DNA of 64,000 bases from Eumeta japonica (GCA_005406025.1 BGZK01000851.1:124001-188000), one strand, 5' to 3'; shown: positions 35,559 through 49,365, counted from the first letter of the stretch. Numbers and translations: made by a program. The notes: generated from the sequence alone by a model not told the origin.

Positions 35559-37020
35559 CGTAGACGCTCAAGAACGGGTTTTACGCAAATCCTGTAATAA
35601 AAAAATTTCATCAATTTTAACTTAAACAGAAAATTAATGAATATTTGCCATTCCCTGCCTTATCGCCGAAACTACATACCTTTCGTACTACTACAGAATA
35701 TCATCAGGCTCACGCCAACAACCACGTCCACCCGCGCACCAAAACCCCAAGGGTAGGGGAAGGGTTAATAGATGAAGTTGTTTCATTCTGATGATATGTT
35801 TTACTAGAACGAAAAGTACATAGGTATTTGTCATTGTTTAGTTTGGCGTATTGATGAATTTGTTTCTAACACTTGAGTTGGTGTTCGAATCTTTCGAAAC
35901 CCCTCGACCCATAATTCAATTAAAATTCCTAGTTGATAAGTAGATTTGAGAGTCAGTGATGGGTTGCATGATGATGTCAAAGGTTTAGTTGTTAATTTTC
36001 CACGAAGTAAGTGACAATAGAAGCAGTTTTTAATTTCCACTCAACAAAATTAAAACATTGATGAAATTCAGACACTTCCACACCTTCGAAGTACTATAGA
36101 GATCAAGTTTGATCAACGGAATTTATGAACTGATTTGAAGTACTGATAAGCAAGAATTAAGAAATTAATGGAATTATTTCCTAATGTTGAAGTATGCTTT
36201 CGGTATATTATAAATTTAGTTAAATACTTAAAGCTGTTATTATATTTAATAACAGCTTTGGAGTTCTGCCAAACCAAACAAACAAAACAAATTTTGGATA
36301 TGTTTAGTTAACGAAATACAAACACTTCCATATCATCGAGTTATTATAGAGTCCAGTGCTACTCAACGAAATTTATAAGTAGCACTAAATTATCGCTAAA
36401 TAAGAATTAAATTATTAGCGAAATGCAAATACTTCAGTACAAAATCACGTTTTGTTACTTTTTTTCAAATAACTCTTTTTGGTGACTCTATGAATGTTAT
36501 TCCGTTTCGCTAAATACGATATGCTTTATTCTAATATGCTAAAATTATCATTGAAGTTACTTAATTATTCATATCCTTTAGCATTTTTGATACACGTGGA
36601 AGGCATACAAGGTAGTGTAAATGTATATTAATAATATATTAAAATTTTTAATTTATCCTAAAAATAACAACCAGTTTAGAATATATCGACTTACTATAGG
36701 ATTAAATATTACTTAAGTCGATTAAATTTCAGAAGATTTTGTAAAATTTTAAACATATGCATATATATTGCAAGCTCAAACTATTAACAAAAGTTCCTTT
36801 CGACATAGCGAAATTATGTGTGCGATATGCCAACGCTTATCTTAGTGTTTTAACTCGTATTAAAAAAAACCTTCTTTTTGTATTTCATATTTATTTAAAA
36901 AACCTGTATTTTTATATACTTCACATAAACATTTCATTTTACTTAAGAGAAAGTCATCACTGCATTTCCTTTATTATAGCATAGTTCTCGAACAGCCATA
37001 AAGAAAATTGTTCAGTAGTT
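34044..37020. other. Intergenic, upstream of ATPsynO
   Basis: AT-rich DNA with no supported gene. The ATPsynO promoter should lie within the first few hundred bases, but I see no clear TATA box. A (TA)n microsatellite sits at 35512-35552, and 34600-34830 has an open frame on the minus strand with no recognisable product. Confidence 0.6.
35512..35552. repeat. (TA)n microsatellite
   Basis: About 20 uninterrupted TA units. Confidence 0.95.
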
Positions 37021-37548
37021 ATGGATCATTACGATGGTTAGCTACATCACGCCACAAGCGACACGTAACCGCATTGGTAGGTATTGTTCGTTTCCATTTT
37101 ATTGGCACACACGGGCTATAGATATGATTCTGGACTCACCTTCAATATAACATGTGCGTTTATTGTTTGGCTATTGAGTCGATGTCAGTCTTTAGTAATT
37201 GTAGGGTTATGTTTTTTTAGAGTAAACCTTGTACCAGTAATAATGACAACAGCAATGATTGTTATAAAATATTCCTCTTGCGTTCTTCTCTTGTGATGAG
37301 GAGTTTGGTATCGTTGGAATCGATGTATCCATGGGAGGCGAAGAGAGATCCCAAGATGATCGACACAGTATTTTACTTTATCACACCGATGCCTCGACTG
37401 GCGTGACTTTGTCCTCAGAGGAAAACTGGGGCATCACAACGAGGAAATTGACGAGTTGTCATTCTTCAAAGCATATATTATGGGTGTTATGGGAGACATG
37501 GATGGGCACATATTATGCGAGGAGTCGCAATCACTGCCAGGCTAAGAC

Positions 37549-37749
37549 ATGGCGTTGCTCCGTTTAGGCAGACTGTGTAATATGAGCTCGGTGCGGCGAA
37601 TTTCGAGGCAAAATTACGGGGCTCAACGTCCGTTTACAAATCCAAGATGGCGCAGCGTGCTCCTGGGCGCCGCTTTTAAAGACGAGACGGCCTTTGCCAG
37701 TCGTGAGGAGAACTCCTTTTTAAAGCGAATCATTGCCGTCGGAGTGATG
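37549..37749 (+). CDS. Candidate first exon with mitochondrial-presequence character
   Basis: Starting at ATG 37549, the frame encodes MALLRLGRLCNMSSVRRISR, an Arg-rich, acid-free N-terminus typical of mitochondrial import signals, then a short hydrophobic patch (WRSVLLGAAF) and a charged stretch (KDETAFASREENSFLKRII). The frame stops at 37750, but the stop overlaps a good donor (AT|GTAAGA), so the exon could end at 37749. The organisation (presequence, then a possible membrane anchor) would suit an HtrA2-type protease N-terminus; this is inference and I see no catalytic exon downstream. It could equally be a broken copy of such an exon. Sequence just upstream (37290-37548) is open but unrecognised. 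Confidence 0.3.
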
Positions 37750-39592
37750 TAAGAATATGTATCCATGCCTGCTGTCAACCTAACCCGTCCTCAAGAGTCG
37801 GGTGTCCATGAAGTTTCTATCGTATAAAAAAAAATGATACGCCATTGTACTGTATCGGGCAGTTGACAACGCAACGCGCTTTTTAATACATTGTGGGATA
37901 CATTAAAAATGAATAGGAAAACCATGAGCGTTCGATGTTATTACGCATATCCGGTAATAAGAAATTTTGAAACATCACAAGTAGTTTATATCTAATACGC
38001 CAAAAACCGTTAACAAATCAATTGAATTTACTACAATAGTAATGTTATTCAATTAGGAACGCGGCAAGCTATACGGGATGATGAGTGGCTGCAAGAATAA
38101 ACGAATATATGCTATTCTTCAAATCTAAATGAATATTTCTCATAGAAACAGTAAATTGTTGCTGCCTTTGCGTCCCTCAGAAAGTTGTCAACTGACAATG
38201 CGCCAAATTACGTTTAAAATTCTTTAGAAAATATGAACTCATTTCATCGAAGAAACAATGAATAAATATTGCTTGCTTTAAAATGCAAGACGATTCGTAT
38301 AACATTTATGGTATAAAGCACATATGCAATCTTTTAAAAACTAACCAAAAAAAAATTTTTCTCACACTAAAAAATAATATGTTTTCAAACACGGTTAACG
38401 AATGTATAGAGCTTTTTCTAAAACTCTTCGTTTATGCAGGGCAAAAGTTTATTTACATGAATAAATAAATCTACAACTATACAGTACTTAAATATATAAC
38501 ATAAATATGAGGTAAGCAGCGAGTTTGACCGCTATCACATAGTTAACTTTTTATGGCGAGTGTGATATCGAAAAAGTTTTAGTGAAAGTTATCCACAATT
38601 GCACAATTGCATTACCTGCATTAATAAACGTTTTATTTTGAGTTACTTTACACGTACAATGGGGATACTGAATTGACAAGGAGAGTAACTGTATATTAGT
38701 GTCCAATTTATTCAACCCCAAAGTTCTGTTTCATACCGACCATTAATTCTGGGTTCCCTACCGACACAAGCACAATATAGAAAAAAAATGCGTATTTGCT
38801 CACTTTATAAGACTGCGTTTCAAGTCTAAAACGTATTAAAAACATAATTCATGCGTGACTTCCGTAACGTAATGGCGTAATGCAACATTCGTGATTAGTT
38901 GAGGTAAATACGTCACGCGCTCCGCCATTTTTAGAATCAACAGATTTTGCTTATCCACATTGACGTTATGAAGTACACATTTTAGAATGCTTTGTTTTAC
39001 AGTGATCATATATTTTATGTCCCATAAAGGGAGTGGTTTCTTAACTCTCGGACTACCTCTCGAATTAATGTCACGATTTCTGCTCATAATTTTAGGGACG
39101 GACAGTACAAAAATGTCAAAATATTATAATCGTGGACTTACTTTTACATTCTCGGTTTTATTATTTCTCTGTATAATTAAAACGGTATCAAAAATATTAA
39201 TCCTACGTTAGCAGTTTTTCGATTTATCACGTCCTTAGTTCGTCAATTATAACAGAATTATATTATAACGTTTCATCGTACGTACTAAATTACCATTTGG
39301 TAAAGTTCTTGTATAAACACTTAATAGACACATTATTAGCATAATTACTAGTGTTGTGACTAGAAACAAGCAAACTGTTTTGCCCGTCTATCGTTAATAA
39401 AAAAATGTCCTAAAACAAAAAAAAAAAAGCTGCAAAACAAAGTGTTTTTGCTATCTGTACCACAGCAGGTGGTGCGGACTCGAGCACGCGCTGCGGCTCG
39501 CGGCCGCAGTTGCAGTAAGCCCGTGCAATGCATAGTTCTCTTCGGTTCCGTGCCGTGCAAATAAAATAAAATAAAAATAAAAAAACAAAAGT

Positions 39593-39857
39593 ATGGCCGT
39601 GTCCCATCAATGGTTCGTTCAGTGGTCCGCGCCCTCCGCTCTGTTGGCGGATATCAGTGAAAAGTCTAATACATTTTCCCATCCTTACACATGGAATGGA
39701 TTTCTACCCTATAATAGTGATGTGCATTTGAGTGACCCGAGAAATTATGATTATTATGAACGCTCCAAACTATCGACTCTGAATGCAAACGTTAATAATT
39801 ATGCAAAAACTTATTCTACTACGTTAGAGGAACGTCCAAAAGACAACTACAACGCTG
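39593..39857 (+). CDS. Candidate coding exon of an unidentified gene
   Basis: ATG at 39593 opens 88 codons that run straight into a consensus donor (G|GTGAGT) at 39858. Amino-acid use looks coding: rich in Tyr, Asn, Ser and Pro, with a segment PYTWNGFLPYNSDVHLSDPR and another YERSKLSTLNANVNNYAK. An alternative is an internal exon starting after the ATATCAG at about 39656. A GC-richer patch at 39465-39545 precedes it and could be a promoter. No domain is recognised and no partner exon was found in the next 20 kb on the + strand. Confidence 0.35.
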
Positions 39858-40259
39858 GTGAGTTTTTCCGTCTACTTTATTAATATCATTATATTAATCA
39901 CGTGAATTTATTATAGAGACAAGCCATTAAGTTCAAAATTTTACAACGTTTCTACTCCTACTAATTCAAGAAAAAATATTTCTCTCTTTTAACAGCTACG
40001 ATTATACACGATCACCATTACAGTCCATGTGTAAAAGAAAGTTTAGTGACATAACATATTTTCTAGCAACTATCTATTATAGCGCTGTCGAGAATGAGTA
40101 TTGTTGAGTCAGCATTTTATCACAATAAAGTTTCACAGTGTACGAGTGTTTGTTATATTTTTTAACATTTTTTCTTAATATACACGTCACATGGCCACAG
40201 ATAAAGAGCGAGTTGAACACGGAAATAGAAAATATTAACCGTTATTTGTATAGCATAGT

Positions 40260-40445
40260 ACGCCATTGTCGGGAAATGGAATTGTAATATAATTGAGAAC
40301 GACCGGGATCAGAACAGACAACGGAATCGGAATTGGAATTGTGAATGGCATTAATATCGATACATTAACTGAAAGACAGGTCGTTCTATATACACGATCA
40401 AAAGAATCATTGTACGTCGGAGCCGCGGGCGAAGGCTGATATGTA
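40260..40445 (-). repeat. Tagged period-6 repeat, minus orientation
   Basis: The minus strand reads TTCGCCCGCGGCTCCGACG followed by CAATTCCAATTCCGATTCC-type units. It faces the next copy of the family (40540) on the other strand, about 100 bp away. Confidence 0.55.
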
Positions 40446-40539
40446 TATAAAATAAACAACTGCCGCACACAAAAAAAAGCAATAAAAAAAGTATTTGTGA
40501 CATAGCAGTACACTGATCGGGCTTTGATATATTATAAAC

Positions 40540-40870
40540 TAGCTTTTGTTCGTGGCTCCGCCCTCGTAGTCATCAAACGATTCCTTTCATATTTTATAAC
40601 GACCAATCACCCTGTCGCCTACGATCCAAATATAGTTTCTTCTTTCAATTTGAGTTCTGGCTCCGCTACAGATTCTGATTCCCCGATCCGGATTCCGGTT
40701 CTGTTCGTAATATACACGATTCACCAGCGGCGTTCTAGATTCCATACAAGCAGAATCTATACTTTTAAAACGAAAACATGTGATACCGTTACTTTTTCAT
40801 TCAATTAAACGATCTGATTTACGCTGTAATCATGATCCCGATCTTGTTCGCGATTCTAATCCAAAAACGA
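40540..40870 (+). repeat. Tagged period-6 repeat
   Basis: ACTAGCTTTTGTTCGTGGCT then CCGCCCTCGTAG is the family tag. GATTCTGATTCCCCGATCC units follow at about 40670. Confidence 0.55.
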
Positions 40871-41586
40871 TGTTGAACTTAACCTTTTTTAAGGTTGAAC
40901 ACTGCTGTTGCCAATAACCAATCGTCGTTCTACGATCGCACAAGCAAAACCGCGAGGAATGGTTTGTATCTTTATAAAATGTAGCTTACATGTTATTTTT
41001 ATGTATAACCTAGATTACTGTAAAGTTTCAGCTGATTCTATTCAGCCGTAAAAGCGTGAACGAATAACAAACATCCAAACGTACAAATTTTCACATTTAT
41101 GATATAAATGGAATGATGCTATCTCTTTTTGATTATATAATTTCGATAGAATGTGTTTTAGTCTATTACAGGTACAATACGAAATTTACATTTTTTATTT
41201 CTTATTGTAAATGCCGATAGTGGATATTTTGTTTATGACATGTTTAAAAAAAAAAGAAAAGGGTTAATTGTCTATGCAACGAATCGAACGGAAATCTTCT
41301 ATTGTCTAAAACAAGATATCCGTTATTACAACTCGGACACCATTTTACGCAATTTTGCACTAAACACGGCACAGAGTATACGCACTTGAAACGCAAGGAT
41401 CGGTTTGATGAGTTGTTTGTCTCCCTCAGCCTTTCTTCCGGATGTTGTTTGGAGTAGGAAGCTGCACACCAGAAATGCAACTACCTTCTACAATGCGAGT
41501 CTCAACTATTCTTCTCTCAGAGTAATTTTTCTAGGTATTCCATATTTATAAATTTAAAAACCTCATGACACCTAGATCATCATATA

Positions 41587-41668
41587 TTTTATATATTAAT
41601 GCACATAAATAATAATATTTATATAATTATAAATAATAATATTTATGTACATTAATATATAAACTTTG
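41587..41668. repeat. AT-rich imperfect palindrome
   Basis: The two halves, each about 36 bp (TATATTAATG.ACATAAATA...), are reverse complements with a few mismatches. An inner unit ATAAATAATAATATTTAT also repeats directly. Confidence 0.6.
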
Positions 41669-41999
41669 TATTGTCATTAAATAATGATACCTAATTATTT
41701 ACCTACACATTATGATAAAGTGCATTTTATATCTATCAAGAACTTTCTAAAAACATGTTTCTTAATTAATATGAGCAATACCAGCATTTCAGATTTGAAA
41801 AGAAAGTACGATCGTACTTGACAAGTTATTTTCTCAGATCACTTAAAAAACGTCAGTTTTACAATCATGTCATACATAAAGTTTTTGCGAATTATCAAAA
41901 AAATAACAACATGAATATATTGAGAAACATGAAGCACGTTTTATTTTTGGAATATTTATTAGATGTAAATTTACATAAATAATATCTAATAAAGTAGAC

Positions 42000-44900
42000 C
42001 GATCGCTTTACATAACACTAATTACTAGTATACGAACGTTTAGATCATTAAATTACATTGTTATGTAATTTATTTTGCGCCTTCAAACAGTCTTTCGATA
42101 AATTAAAATCGAAATTAATCTTATGATCCACAGACGAGATCTTGCGTCGATCTTTCTAGAAACACGTACGTCAAATTGCAAGTCCAATTAAAAAAATAAT
42201 AACCGATTACAAAATAAACTGTTCTCAAACATTTAGTTTTTATACGAAACTTTTAAAGCATGGCCAACAAAATGCTGAAAAAGGAACTGGTGTTTTAAAA
42301 TAATTATATCTTATTTGAAAGAATATTTCCTCAGAAATATTTCGAAAGGTCCATTAATTCAATCATAATTGTGATAGTTTGGAGTTTATCACCTTGAACA
42401 TAGAATGAGCTACAAAAGTGTTTTTTCCAGTTTTGAACCCCTTGGAAATTTTTTGATGATCATATGATCAAAAAGTTATAGAAGTAAATAAACAAAAAGT
42501 CTTACATAATCATAAGTTTAAACTTTTGTTGCACCAGACATACTTTTTTAATAAAAGAGTAAAATACTTAATAGCTGATTTTATATTTATTAACCTAATA
42601 ATTTACTATCGATATACTGTATTTCTAAGGTAGAAACTGTCAAAAATAGAAACTGAAAATTTATGCGAACGCAATAGTAATATTAAAAAAATGCCCCCTT
42701 TTATCATTTGAATTCAAAAATATGCCTTAAGCAGTCATACTACTTTATTTTCACACGTCATACTATTTAACCAAGAAAGGGTACAAAAATAAAACATTAT
42801 ATTGAAAGTCATATCTAGATATTACTACGATGATGATTCTACTAATGGTTAAGTCCACGTAGTTATTATTTTAAGAGTAAACTTCATTATCTTCATTACT
42901 TAGAATATGACTGACGGTATTACGACTAAACGAGAAGAAACGAATTAAAAGAGCTAAATTTATTTATAAATTCATTATCTAGGCAAGCATGAATTCTATA
43001 ATAATAATACTAAATATCGCCTGAAAATATTCTTTCTGGAAGGTTCCTCACAAAGCACAATTGAACTACAAAAAGTAGCTTTTCACACTGTGCTACATGC
43101 ATACAGCTATTAGGCAATCGCTGTTGTCTAGAAAAAGTGCATTTCGGTCGACTGCGACGACAGACGACCTGTCAGCCGTCTATCGGCTTGTACATAACAA
43201 TTACGGAATCCTAAAAAAATACGTATTAGGCTTGAATACTAAACGAGATGTTTTTATCCGAATGCTGTCCTCGTGCGCGTAACGTTTGTGCAATACGAGA
43301 CCGCAATTACAACGTTTGGTGTTCCGTTTTATGGTGAAAGTAACTCCACATGACTCCAGTCGATCGGGCGCTCTCAGCTGCGGCCGGCGCGCTAGCGTGA
43401 CCCAAATGCTGATTGAAAACTATACCTTAGCCAATCGCAGTCTAGCTGTAATTGATAAATGGCATTCGTCGATTGACAGTAACATGTGTAAGGTCATATC
43501 ACTGCCGCCGATAATGCGTCATATTCGCCGGTGCGGTGCCAGTTTGAAATTTGGATCGATATTAATTAAATTTTACTGTGAAATTTCAATGTTCAATTGA
43601 ACATACATTTTTGGTATATTGTGACATTGAAGACGCGTATATAGTAAAAAAATGTTTCTAACGATGAATAACGCTCAAATATATTACATTAGTAATTTGA
43701 AAATATTTTCTTATATTAAATTATTTACTCTTTGGGCACTGTAGAATACAGAATCTACATTAATTAATTACTTTTAACGCACTGAAATTTTTGTAGAATC
43801 AAATAAATGGCAAGACTAAAAGTCTATATACGTTGTGAATAACCATTAGAAGTAAAGCAAGATTAGAAATAAATGTTTTTTTTAATCATTCTTACATCTT
43901 TTTATAAAATATAAAAAAATAATTATATATACTTAAGTACATATAAATATTATATAAAAATCTTTGTATCCCCATTACACTTTTTGTGTAAACGTCTATT
44001 AATTTATAATGAAGTAATAAACTTAAATCTAATCAAACAGAATGAAATGATTTAAACCTCAAATTAAATAGGAATAAATTCGCAGTTAGCAACCGATGGA
44101 TTACAAAAGAAGTTATCACCGGCCGCGTAAATTGTATCACAGCCAAGGCCCGCGGGTTTTTTTTATGTTAAGTCGATTTCACTAATGCGATTATATTCGG
44201 TTACATCGAAATTATATTGAGACCAATGGAGGCTGACCCGCGCGAGATTCATTTTTAGCAAAATCATCCACGAAAAATATTCAAATTATGGAATATTTTA
44301 CTATATAATATAGATACGGCAGGAAAGCCACTTCATGCACAGTTTACACATAGGTACGATTAATTGTATTTTCGCAAACGAACCTGACGTCTTACTGTTT
44401 AGTCAGGTTTTAAGCTATTGCATAGTTTTTATCGCGGGCTTTGAGCGCGGCGACCGAATCAAGAAATTGCGTAATGAAAATAAAACCTAACACCCCCCAC
44501 TCTGCCTACTATGTAGCTCGTCCCAGTGTTCGCTTAACGTGTATGTATATGGTACGATTGTACGAAGCTCGTACGGTTCAAGACGAGCTGCTCCGATATC
44601 GGACGAATACGTAAGCAGCTGTTTGTGAGAAAGTATATAGGTGTATAGGTATCTATCATATCTTTATAATGCCACACTCAGCACATGTGCCCCGTAAGTA
44701 TACATGTAGGTATATATATATAGATAGGTGTACCTATGTACAACAGTGAATAGCAGTGGCTGGTGAATAGCTATACGCGTAAAATTTGTGTATAAAGTGT
44801 TTTAAATATGAATAAAAAAGTGCATTTATTAATGAAGGAAGTGATGAAAAACTTGAATTAATATCAAAGAAAAAAAATACTGCATAAGTAAATAAATAAT

Positions 44901-45700
44901 TATAATTGCATAAATTGATAAAAAATGCTATGTAATAGCTTTGTGCGGCAGTCCCCGAGCGCCACACGTTTAATTTTTTTTATAACATTTTCGAGGGATG
45001 AACGAGCGTCCTAGCCACCATTCCAGTCGCCGTCACCAACAGACACTTGCAACTTCAAAGCGGTCGCCAGTGGGTTGCCAGCCTTTTGGGTAGGAACAGG
45101 ATATCCGATGGAGGGCGAGTGGGTCCATAGAATGTGGTGTGGGCCTAGTTTTGGAGATGTTGTATTTAAATTTTACTAGAATGAAAATTTTGACTTAAAA
45201 CAAATTGTAGTACTGTCGTCTTGATGAGCTTGCATGACCGAACCCGTAGATATAATAAGATATAGGCTAGAAAGGAAAGTTACATACGAATCTAGCTGTG
45301 ATGTTATTGCGTCAGCGCTGTTGTGTCGTACCGATTTATCTATTTTATGTGGAATCGCTAAGAACACGCTGCGATCACGTCATTTCAATGTTATCTCAGT
45401 ATGATTATGGCCGTAAATGTATTTAACTGGATGCACTAAAATCTGATCTCCGAAAGTGCAAAGAGCACTCAACAGAAATTTTGTTTGATATTACAAACTG
45501 TAAAATAGTAAATATGAATAAGCTTCGCATTTTTTTACCTCGTTAATTCGCATCGAGGGAAGACAAAAAATATTAGAGTAATTTAATAAATTTGTATAAT
45601 ACTTATTCAAGTCTCAAGTAATTTATGAAAGAAATTCGAATTAATTATCATATGCTTGAAATTAAATTCGTAGCAACTTACATATTTTGATTTCATAAAT
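42000..45700. other. Intergenic, no supported gene
   Basis: Mostly AT-rich. The stretch 43090-43600 is less AT-rich and open for 61 and 104 codons on the + strand, but the products (Ser/Arg-rich) match nothing I recognise. A GC-richer patch occurs at 45010-45140. Confidence 0.5.
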
Positions 45701-47115
45701 AATAAAAAATATAATTCTAAGACTTATCCATGTTATTACTACGCCGTTATTTGTTCGCGGCGTTTAAAAACCGAGCAGCTCCGGATTTACACTTCAGCCA
45801 ACATACCCATGTCAGCTGTTTTTATTTGCATAAGGATATATTTCTTTGGTTTTTGATAATGTTACCAATCCGATGTTTCTCAAAAACCTTTAATACAATG
45901 AGTATTGTTTTATTTCGTTTGATTATAAAAAAAGAATATTGTGTCGAAGGTGCGGGCACAAATACATTCAGGAAGGGTGCACTTTTTTTTACAATTTGTT
46001 TTTTGTATTTTTTCGGCGTATTTTTTCCTAAAATTACCGTGCCCTTCCCGGCGCCCATAATTGTGTCTATATTTTTATCTCAGTCTTCTCCCTAATTCTA
46101 ATGCCGATCCTGCTTTCTATCCTGTCCCCTGTTTCGCCTGTCCCATGACCTTTGTAACATCACAAAAATCGTATCTATTAACTCCGATCTAAATTGCATG
46201 GATATGAACTTATAAAGACACGAATGTTGTCGTGGATCAATATTAAGAATACAAACACTAAACTAAAGCCTAGCCGAACCGAATCTCTATACATTGCTGA
46301 AGATCACATCGCACTTGATTCAGTGTTATTATAGATGAGCTTGCATTAGGACACACAGCTTACGATTGTACTATATCTATGGAAGATATATAATATAGTT
46401 TTATTTTTCACAAAAATGTTGCCAACCCTTTTCTCTCATAAGAAATAAATATCTAATAATTAATTATGTAAAAAAGTATATTACAACATCAAATTAAACC
46501 AAATCGATAAAAATGTATACAAACTTGTTCACCCACTGTCACTAAGAAATTATCTATGTCATTGTACCTAGGTACATGTTGCCAAAATTTTAAACCTCTC
46601 AATCAAGGATCTTTAAAAGAGAATGTTGATAGTAACAGTCAGATAGTTATTTAGGACAATTTATTTTATACGCAGGTCATACAGATTATGAATAGAAATT
46701 TGTGGATAGAGCTTTTGGAGGGCACTGAATGAACTTTCACAAGTCTTGTGAAAATTCATTTTCTTATTCCAATTGTAAAGTACTAAAAAAATACTATATA
46801 AACTTTTTTAAATGTTAAATTTTACTACATAATTTCAAGATTCATCGCCTCGGTTGATTGCGCCGTCGATGTCGACATCGGATCGAGCATCACTACACAA
46901 AGCGACAACAAAAACACCCGTAGTTTATACCCATTCTTGTAAAAGCGAACCTAAGTTACGGCAAGTTGAACCTATCGTAGTATCGATTATTTATTTACTT
47001 CACTTTTACCAAAAAGATGCAGCTGAAATCGAACCGATTGACTCATTTGCTGTGCAGATGAAATGCCTTGCCTGTCGTTAGTATTGTCGATGTAGTCTAT
47101 GGATTTATACATTAA

Positions 47116-47387
47116 CAGCGGTGTGCTTCAAACTTTTATTTGAAATAATTAACTGTTAAAATTAAAAACTAAACACGTCAGAATACATTGTTTTAACTTT
47201 ATAAATGGCAGATGACTAAGTTAATCTTAAAGATATTGACATATGTGACATTAAATTAAAGTTACAAATGCTAATAACGCTAAGTTTACCGATGTTTTGA
47301 CATGTTAATTTTTAATTTTAACAGTTAGTTATTGCAACGAATTGCAGTTAAGTATTATTGTAAATGAGAGCTTGAAGCACACCACTG
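47116..47387. mobile_element. hAT-like MITE, 272 bp
   Basis: The left end CAGCGGTGTGCTTCAAAC is an inverted copy of the right end, which reads CAGTGGTGTGCTTCAAGC on the minus strand. Inverted similarity continues with gaps inward to AACTGTTAAAATTAAAAA. CAGYGG starts are typical of hAT elements. The 8-bp flanks (TACATTAA and TAGGCTTA) agree at only about half the positions, so the target duplication is worn or absent. Confidence 0.6.
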
Positions 47388-48459
47388 TAGGCTTACCAAA
47401 AAATACACGGCCAAGTGACGATTGCGTACAAGCGTGTAAGGTTCCGCATTTCTTTGCACAGCTTTTTCCATTTGACGGTGCCATACTCAAAGCGAATGCA
47501 AAAAAAATGTGAGAGGTAAACACGAGAAATAAAATTGTACTCCGTAATGATTACTTTAATAGTACGTTTTCTAACTTTACAGTTTTTTTTTATTTCACGT
47601 ACATACATCGGTATTGCACTTTTTATTACTACTTGAAATGAGAATCGAACTATTTCCTATCTAAATCACAAATTCAAACGATATTAACTTTTAAAGAGTG
47701 CACCACGAAAAATAAAGTCCGAGAAATCTCCAGTGACCATTTGTAGTATAAAAAAAAATCGATTCGTTCTGGATTGCGCGAATCTTGATGCGTTAGAAGG
47801 CTTTGATCTATCCGTCTCTGTTGTTTGAATGTCGTTGTCTATTATCGCTTCTCTTCCAGCTAAATAGCTACGAACGTTGCTAATAAAAGCAACGAAGGCT
47901 CGGTAAGGCTTCATCGCTGTGATCGTTGACTTCTTTTTTGTCCGCGCCACCGATTCTAATTCATTCTAGTCCAGTAGATCGATAAACAAACGTCACCGGA
48001 AAAAAAAATCCGAACGACACGGAAGTGCAAAAAAAAAATGCGGATTTCTTTCATCAAGAAAAAAGTAAATAAAACGTAACGACGTTTTGTTGATAATAGC
48101 ACTGTTTGGTGTGTTTTTTGCAAATATTTTAAAAACGGAACACTAACGAGCGGTTTCTGAAAAAAAAAAGAACGACGTATAAGTGCAAATAGGAGTCGAT
48201 ACCTGTTGGTTCCGTACGAATATAATAGTGTATGTAGATGTTTCATCCATTATGAGTCTTAAGGATATTTGCCTGTATTTTAATATGGCAAGATATCATC
48301 CAGGAACCTTTTTAAAGTTTTTCTTTTTTTTTAATTTTTCATGATTTGTTTTAAATATCCGAAATTTTAAAAACCTTAAATTATCATAAAAAAAAGTTAA
48401 GAAAAATAATAATCTGTACATTACGGTTCATTCATTCATTAATTGCAAATTTTTCTTTG

Positions 48460-49365
48460 TAGTAAAATTACTGTTTTCAGTCCGATTATCGAGAAATAAG
48501 TTTTCACCAGATTTTGACGCTTTAGAATCGTAATCTATTTCGTCCATTGGCCGAGTGATGCCTGTATGTGCTTTGCGTGCATGCGTGCATGCGTGCATGG
48601 TGCGTTTGTTGTGTGTGTGTGTGTTTGTGTGTATGTGTGTGTGTGTGTGTGGGTGGGTGTCTGTGTGTATGTGTGTGGGTGGGTGTGTATGTGTGTGTGT
48701 GTGGGTGGGTGTGTATGGGTGCGTGAATTGAAAAAAAATTCAAAAAGTGTTTTTTTAGAATGTTTCTGAAACTTCTCTACCAAAAATTACAAAATGTAAC
48801 TAGCTCTTTTGCTTAATAAGGAACGTCGATCGTTGCGAACTGCATCAAAATTGATTAGTTCAATAGAAGTATCTTTAAAAAAATTCGCAAAAGATATTTT
48901 AAACTTCTTGTAGCATTAATGTTTGACTTTTTTTGTTCAAAACTGCTTTCAATGCCACAAAGCAGATCAAAATCGAACAAAGCGCTCGATAAATATTTTA
49001 GTCTAAAATAAATAAAAGTAACATTATAAAATGTTTGAATATTTGAATAATCAAATAAGTCTAGTTGTTTAAACTTGGAAGAGCTGAAAGCGTATTATAT
49101 TTTCAAACTCGAAGAGGTAGAAAAATAAGCTACCGAGCTACAAAGTACATTTTTGAAAACTTTAAGCTCAAAAGTAGATACAAGTTCAGACATGATTTAA
49201 AAGGTGATTTGTTTTTATAATTTTTAAGCTCGAAAAGCTTAAAGATATGAATGACTATGAGCTTCGAGACAACTATGTTTTTGAACTCGAGGAGCTTAAA
49301 AACACATAGATAAATATCACAGCGGAAAGTTTTAGGTGTGGCCTGTATGGTAAACCATTTTACTA
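48460..49365 (+). mobile_element. Repeat related to the insert in the 54-kb LINE, with TG-rich satellite
   Basis: Shares in the same order AGATTTTGACG near its start, a long GTGT/GCGTGCAT satellite (48575-48725), 'aagctc'-rich text in the middle, and AAATATCACAGCGG near its end, with the element at 54207-55278. No coding capacity is seen. Confidence 0.5.
48575..48725. repeat. TG-rich satellite with GCAT units
   Basis: GCGTGCAT repeated three times, then about 110 bp of TG with GGGTG interruptions in a higher-order pattern. The shadow open frames on both strands (Thr-His or Cys-Val repeats) are products of this simple sequence. Confidence 0.95.

Noticed and set aside
43097..43600. Two successive + strand frames of 61 and 104 codons
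   Set aside because: No recognisable family, no splice sites in phase and no conserved motif; left as unassigned intergenic sequence.
47684..47950. Minus-strand frame beginning MARTK, reminiscent of a histone H3 N-terminus
   Set aside because: Only the first five residues agree; the remainder has no histone-fold sequence.
48522..48783. Open frames of 67-82 codons encoding Thr-His or Cys-Val repeats
   Set aside because: They are translations of a TG-rich satellite; there is no coding signal beyond the simple repeat.
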